From: Erythrobacter aureus
GTDB lineage: Bacteria > Pseudomonadota > Alphaproteobacteria > Sphingomonadales > Sphingomonadaceae
Assembly (NCBI RefSeq): GCF_003355455.1
Contig: NZ_CP031357.1
Coordinates: 1,528,501 to 1,592,500 of the forward strand
Length of the DNA: 64,000 bases
Reading direction: 5' to 3'
Translations under genes and position numbers: made by a program
Notes under the pieces: generated by a model
What the model saw: only the letters and a program-made list of their open reading frames with translations
What the model was told of the DNA's origin: nothing
Databases searched by the model: none
Part shown: piece after piece, positions 60,289 to 64,000 of the stretch
How the letters are laid out: each line of letters begins with the position of its first letter
Position numbering within the stretch: the stretch's first letter is position 1

Positions 60289-62240
60289 TCGCCGAACTCG
60301 GTCTTGCCGCCCTGTGGCTCGCCGCCGCGCTTGCCGCGTTGCAGATGATCGCCGGCTTCATGGCGGTGCGCGATGACGGCAAGGGTGAACTGGCCGGACT
60401 GATCCGCCCTGCGGCCATCATGCAGGGCGTGCTGGTGACTCTATCGTTCGCCATGCTCGTCTGGCTGTTCGCGATCACCGATTTGTCGGTGAAGTTGGTT
60501 GCATCGAATTCGCACTCGATGAAGCCGTTGATCTTCAAGCTGTCGGGCAGTTTCGGCAACCATGAGGGCTCCATGCTGCTGTGGGTCATGGTCATGGGCT
60601 TGGCGGGCGCGCTGATCGCGCTGGTCGAGCGACGCCTCCCCGAGCGCACCATGAACGCCACGCTCGCCGCGCAAGGGGTGGTTGCGCTTGGCTTCTACGC
60701 CTTCTTGTTGCTCAGCTCGAACCCGTTCGAGCGCATGCCGAACCCGCCGGCGGAAGGAATGGGACTGAATCCCCTGCTGCAGGATATCGGCCTCGTCTTC
60801 CATCCGCCGACGCTCTATCTGGGCTATGTCGGCCTGTCGGTTGCCTTCAGCTTCGCGGTCGGCGCGCTGCTGACGCGGCAGGTGACACCGGACTTCGCAC
60901 GCGCAATGCGGCCCTGGGTGCTGGGCGCCTGGGTGCTGCTGACGATCGGCATCACGGCGGGCAGTTACTGGGCCTATTACGAGCTGGGCTGGGGCGGCTG
61001 GTGGTTTTGGGACCCGGTGGAAAACGCCTCGCTGATGCCATGGCTAGCCGCGACCGCGCTGCTCCATTCGGCCAGCGTGCTTGCGAGCCGCGATGCGCTG
61101 CGGACCTGGACCATCATGCTCGGCGTGGTCGCCTTTTCGATGAGCATGGTCGGTACCTTTCTCGTGCGTTCGGGCATTCTTACAAGCGTCCACGCCTTTG
61201 CCGTCGATCCGGAACGCGGGACGTTCATTCTCGTCCTGCTCGGCATCTTCATCGGCGGCGCGCTGCTCCTGTTCGCGATGCGCGCGAATACGATCAACGA
61301 GGGGCAGCGCTTCGCGCTCGCCAGCCGCGAAGGGGCGTTGGTTTTCAACAATGTCATGCTGAGCGCGATCCTGGCCATTGTGCTCCTCGGCACGCTCTAT
61401 CCGCTGTTGACCGAGGCCTTCGATGTACGCGTTTCGGTCGGGCCGCCCTATTTTAACCCGGTTGGGGCGATTTTCACTATCCCCATGCTGGCGGTGATGG
61501 CGGTCGGGCCACTGCTACGCTGGCGGCAGGACCGGGTGGACCGGATCGGCAAGGAGATTGCGCTTTTCGCGGCGTTGGTGCTGGCCGCGCTGATTTTGTT
61601 CAGCCTGTTGGCGGAAATTGCCCTGCTCCCACTGCTCGGGCTGGCGCTCGGCCTTGGCCTTGCGGTTGCGAGCCTGCTGCCGCTGCGCGGGCGCAAACTC
61701 TCGCGTACACCTCTCGCGACATGGGGCATGGTCGTTGCCCATTTCGGCATCGCGGTCGCCCTGATCGGCATGGCGAGCGAAAGCGCCTTTACCGAGGAAC
61801 GGCTTGCGGCGGTGGAGGAGGGGGGAAGCGCGACGGTTGGTCCGTGGACAGTGGTGTTGCAAGGCGTGGAACCTGTCGCCGGCCCCAACTGGACGGCGAT
61901 CGAGGGGCGTCTCTCGGCAAGCTATAATGGCGGTGAAGCGAAGGTCCTCGCCCCGCAGGCCCGCAATTTCTGGGCGCCGCCACAACAGACGACCGAAAGC
62001 GCGCTGGTCACACGCTGGAACGGCCAGCTCTATGCCGTGGTCGGCGATCGCGCGGCTGATGGCCGGTGGCAGTTGCGTTTATGGTGGAAGCCCTTCGTCA
62101 CGCTGATCTGGTATGGCGGGCTACTTGTCGCGCTCGGCGGTGTCCTGGCGTTGATCGGCCGGTTATTGAGCGACCTGCGCCATCGCCGCCTGGCGGCGCG
62201 TATCGCCGAACGGCGCGCCGATAGGGAGGCTGTAGCATGA
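60285..62240 (+). CDS. ccmF: Cytochrome c heme lyase subunit CcmF
   Basis: CcmF, with CcmH and CcmI, attaches heme to apocytochrome c. The 651 residues contain about 14 helices, SHSMKPLIFKLSGSFGNHEG early, and the Trp-rich GWGGWWFWDPVENASLMPWL loop near 235-254. Conserved His residues flank it (LLHSASVLASR). ATGA joins it to ccmE and to ccmG. Confidence 0.96.
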   Translation: MIAELGLAALWLAAALAALQMIAGFMAVRDDGKGELAGLIRPAAIMQGVLVTLSFAMLVWLFAITDLSVKLVASNSHSMKPLIFKLSGSFGNHEGSMLLWVMVMGLAGALIALVERRLPERTMNATLAAQGVVALGFYAFLLLSSNPFERMPNPPAEGMGLNPLLQDIGLVFHPPTLYLGYVGLSVAFSFAVGALLTRQVTPDFARAMRPWVLGAWVLLTIGITAGSYWAYYELGWGGWWFWDPVENASLMPWLAATALLHSASVLASRDALRTWTIMLGVVAFSMSMVGTFLVRSGILTSVHAFAVDPERGTFILVLLGIFIGGALLLFAMRANTINEGQRFALASREGALVFNNVMLSAILAIVLLGTLYPLLTEAFDVRVSVGPPYFNPVGAIFTIPMLAVMAVGPLLRWRQDRVDRIGKEIALFAALVLAALILFSLLAEIALLPLLGLALGLGLAVASLLPLRGRKLSRTPLATWGMVVAHFGIAVALIGMASESAFTEERLAAVEEGGSATVGPWTVVLQGVEPVAGPNWTAIEGRLSASYNGGEAKVLAPQARNFWAPPQQTTESALVTRWNGQLYAVVGDRAADGRWQLRLWWKPFVTLIWYGGLLVALGGVLALIGRLLSDLRHRRLAARIAERRADREAVA

Positions 62241-62761
62241 GCTGGCGCTTGTGGGTTCCGCTATTCGTTTTCGCGCTGTTCGTCGGCCTTGCCGCCTATC
62301 AGCTCACTCAGCCGAAAGACGATTTCGTCGAGAGCCGTATGGTCGGCGAAGAGTTGCCCTATTTCGATCTTCCGCCGGCGATGGAGGGTGCCGAGGGTGT
62401 CTCGAACGCGACATTCGCCGATGGCAAGCCGCGCCTGCTCAACATCTGGGCGAGCTGGTGCCTGCCCTGCATCGCCGAGGCGCCGCATCTCGAAAGCCTG
62501 AAAGAGCAGGGGGCCGAAATCGTCGGCGTCGCGATCCGCGACCGGCCCGAGGATATCGCGCGCTTCCTCGCCCGGCATGGCAATCCCTACAGCCGGATCG
62601 GGCGTGACGATCTATCCGAAGTCCAGCTTGCCATCGGTTCGTCCGGCGTGCCCGAAACCTTCGTGATCGATGGCAAGGGCGTGATCCGCTATCAGCATAT
62701 CGGGGATATTCGTGCCGACGATGTGCCGGTGTTGCTCGCCGAACTGGAGAAAGTGCGATGA
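62237..62761 (+). CDS. ccmG: Thiol:disulfide interchange protein CcmG/DsbE
   Basis: CcmG keeps apocytochrome cysteines reduced in the periplasm. The 174 residues have an N-terminal membrane anchor (about 5-22) and a thioredoxin domain with LLNIWASWCLPCIAEAPHL (Cys75, Cys78) and cis-Pro in SSGVPETFVID. It overlaps ccmF by ATGA and ccmH by ATGA. Confidence 0.95.
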   Translation: MSWRLWVPLFVFALFVGLAAYQLTQPKDDFVESRMVGEELPYFDLPPAMEGAEGVSNATFADGKPRLLNIWASWCLPCIAEAPHLESLKEQGAEIVGVAIRDRPEDIARFLARHGNPYSRIGRDDLSEVQLAIGSSGVPETFVIDGKGVIRYQHIGDIRADDVPVLLAELEKVR

Positions 62762-63165
62762 TCCGCGCACTCGTTTCGTCGATCGTTCTGGCTCTGGCGA
62801 TCCCGCTCGCCGCGCAGCAATCCATGCCGCCCGCGCCCTATGCGTACCGTCAGCTCGACGATCCGGCACAGGAGGCGGCGGCGCAGGAACTGATGGAAAC
62901 GCTGCGCTGCCTCACATGCCAGTCGCAATCGATCGCGGATAGCGACGCGCCGATGGCGGGCGACATGCGTCACCAGGTCCGCATCCGCATCGCCGCAGGC
63001 GAAAGCCCTGGCGAAATTCGCAGTTGGCTGATGCAGCGCTATGGCGATTATGTCAGCTACAAGCCCGAAGTCAGTTCGACCACCTGGCCGCTATTCGCCA
63101 TCCCGCTGCTGATCGTACTTGTCGTGGGCGCTGTCCTGCTCGGTCGGTTCCGGAGGCGGGCGTGA
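62758..63165 (+). CDS. ccmH: Cytochrome c maturation thiol protein CcmH
   Basis: CcmH (CcmL type) resolves the disulfide of the apocytochrome. The 135 residues have a signal peptide, the LRCLTCQSQSIADS motif (Cys51, Cys54), a three-helix periplasmic domain, and a C-terminal membrane helix (WPLFAIPLLIVLVVGAVLLG). It is the short form; the TPR part is a separate gene, ccmI, starting in a GTGA overlap. Confidence 0.95.
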   Translation: MIRALVSSIVLALAIPLAAQQSMPPAPYAYRQLDDPAQEAAAQELMETLRCLTCQSQSIADSDAPMAGDMRHQVRIRIAAGESPGEIRSWLMQRYGDYVSYKPEVSSTTWPLFAIPLLIVLVVGAVLLGRFRRRA

Positions 63166-63815
63166 ACTGGCTCCCGATCCTCGTCCTCGCGCTCCTGGTC
63201 TTCGTACTGGCGATCTATGCGCTTAAACTGCGCCGCAGCCTGTGGATGCTGTTCGGTTCGACATTGCTCTTCGGGCTTGCGGGCTACGCCACTCAGGGCA
63301 ATCCCGGCCAGGCATCCGCTCCCGCCGGGGCCGCACTGACGGCGGCGCCGGAAACCGGTGAACTGCTCGTCGAGGCTCGCCGCGAATTCTACGGCGGCGG
63401 CCGTGCACCCTCCCGTTTCGTCGTGACCGCCGACGCGTTCACGCGCCGCGGCCAGCATGACCAGGCGGCCAATTTCCTGCGCAATGCCGTTGCTGAGAAT
63501 CCCGGCGATGGCGAAGCATGGGTCGCGCTGGGCAATGCCTTGGTGGAACATGCCGACGGACGGCTCACCGCAGCGGCCCTCTACGCCTTCTCGCGGGCCG
63601 AGCAGGTGGCACCGAACAATCCGGCGCCGACATATTTTCTCGGCCTTTCCTATTTGCGAGCGGGAGAGCCGGGCAAGACGCTTTCCTTGTGGCGCGAATT
63701 GCTCGAATCCGCTCCCGCCGATGCGCAATGGCGTCTCCCGCTTGCCGCGCGACTCGCGCGCCTTGAAGGCCTTTTGGGCGTTTCGCCTCGTGGAACGGCG
63801 GAAGAGCAGGAGTAA
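63162..63815 (+). CDS. ccmI: CcmI-like TPR protein of cytochrome c maturation
   Basis: CcmI presents apocytochrome c to the heme lyase. The 217 residues start at GTG 63162, overlapping the ccmH stop by GTGA. Two N-terminal helices (about 3-20 and 28-45) are followed by a TPR-type domain: RFVVTADAFTRRGQHDQAAN, EAWVALGNALVEHADGRL and NPAPTYFLGLSYLRAGEPGK. It lacks the long C-terminal domain of E. coli CcmH/I. The name is assigned from context and fold. Confidence 0.88.
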   Translation: MNWLPILVLALLVFVLAIYALKLRRSLWMLFGSTLLFGLAGYATQGNPGQASAPAGAALTAAPETGELLVEARREFYGGGRAPSRFVVTADAFTRRGQHDQAANFLRNAVAENPGDGEAWVALGNALVEHADGRLTAAALYAFSRAEQVAPNNPAPTYFLGLSYLRAGEPGKTLSLWRELLESAPADAQWRLPLAARLARLEGLLGVSPRGTAEEQE

Positions 63816-63822
63816 AAACAGC

Positions 63823-63852
63823 GGTTTGCGCGATATGTTGCGAGCGCAAACC
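63823..63852. repeat. Inverted repeat after ccmI
   Basis: GGTTTGCGC (63823-63831) and GCGCAAACC (63844-63852) pair perfectly around a 12-base loop, 7 bases after the ccmI stop. No T run follows, so termination is only possible, not shown. Confidence 0.5.
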
Positions 63853-63921
63853 TAGGCTGCTAACGCCCGCGCCTTCGCCCTAATGGCTGAGTGACACGAT
63901 GCTGTCGGAACCCAATCTTTC

Positions 63922-64000
63922 ATGAACGACACCGCGCAAGCGCAAGACCCGGTCCCCGAAGGTAGGCTTTCCAAAGCGGGGCACGGCCATGGGCACGGTG
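63922..64000 (+). CDS. Start of a gene running off the window (possibly potassium transporter Kup)
   Basis: ATG 63922 opens a frame of 26 codons to the window edge: a polar start, MNDTAQAQDPVPEGRLSKAG, then HGHGHG. A short polar, His-rich leader of this style precedes the first helix of Kup potassium transporters in related bacteria, recalled by eye. No domain is visible yet, so the identity is a guess. Confidence 0.5.
   Translation, partial: MNDTAQAQDPVPEGRLSKAGHGHGHG

Overview
The window is a high-GC, gene-dense chromosome segment from an alphaproteobacterium, most likely order Sphingomonadales and close to the Erythrobacteraceae. This is inferred from gene order and protein style; no search was run. 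Pointers are the aroQ-accB-accC order, an NDUFS4-type complex I accessory subunit, a CxxC-less L31 protein, a GTA-type three-helix holin, several small proteins of sphingomonad type, and an rpsB-to-fabZ operon with no lpxD, lpxA or lpxB. The last point fits bacteria that use glycosphingolipids in place of lipid A.

Layout. 1-1878 (minus): start of accC (cut by the window edge), accB and aroQ. 1972-3264: small membrane proteins, a GTA-type holin and tRNA-Pro. 3466-6401: yajC-secD-secF. 6456-13264 (mostly minus): glycosyltransferase coupled to an XRE regulator, a DUF6456-like gene, an NTF2-like protein, a uracil-DNA-glycosylase-family protein coupled to the ABC-F ATPase Uup, and a secreted amidohydrolase. 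13391-16671: SIMPL protein, PepSY-like protein and an OmpR/PhoQ-type two-component pair. 16716-20836: chorismate mutase, polyprenyl diphosphate synthase, HrpB and NDUFS4. 20843-21053: a REP-like palindrome and the 4.5S SRP RNA. 21571-27297: dnaX-ybaB, a small Cys/His protein, lon and HU. 27415-29301: lipoprotein, RlmB-type methyltransferase and tRNA-Tyr.

29483-36791 is the main accessory block: a LysR regulator diverges from an S9 (prolyl-oligopeptidase-like) peptidase broken by two frameshifts, then a 53-residue membrane protein, an S51 dipeptidase and a large TonB-dependent receptor. It reads as a peptide import and degradation module. 37032-40281 (minus) is a second accessory block: a membrane alkaline-phosphatase-superfamily enzyme, an AYIDPATGS small protein and a two-domain methyltransferase, probably for envelope glycan modification. 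An FNR-like [4Fe-4S] regulator and a 380-residue KAS III enzyme follow, then psd-pssA for phosphatidylethanolamine.

44584-56200 is the conserved housekeeping operon rpsB-tsf-pyrH-frr-uppS-cdsA-dxr-rseP-bamA-skp-fabZ, followed by rpmE. Just upstream on the minus strand, a 79-residue membrane protein lies behind a perfect alphaproteobacterial LexA box, making it a candidate SOS-induced gene. 56267-57781 holds a DksA/TraR-type protein, a truncated GFA-family remnant, a 2OG-Fe(II) oxygenase and tRNA-His. 57835-63815 holds an amino-acid dehydrogenase and the cytochrome c maturation operon ccmCDEFGHI. The window ends in the first 26 codons of another gene, possibly kup.

Three places (both S9 frameshifts and the tRNA-Pro anticodon loop) look one G short in a G run, so base-call errors must be excluded before these are treated as biology.
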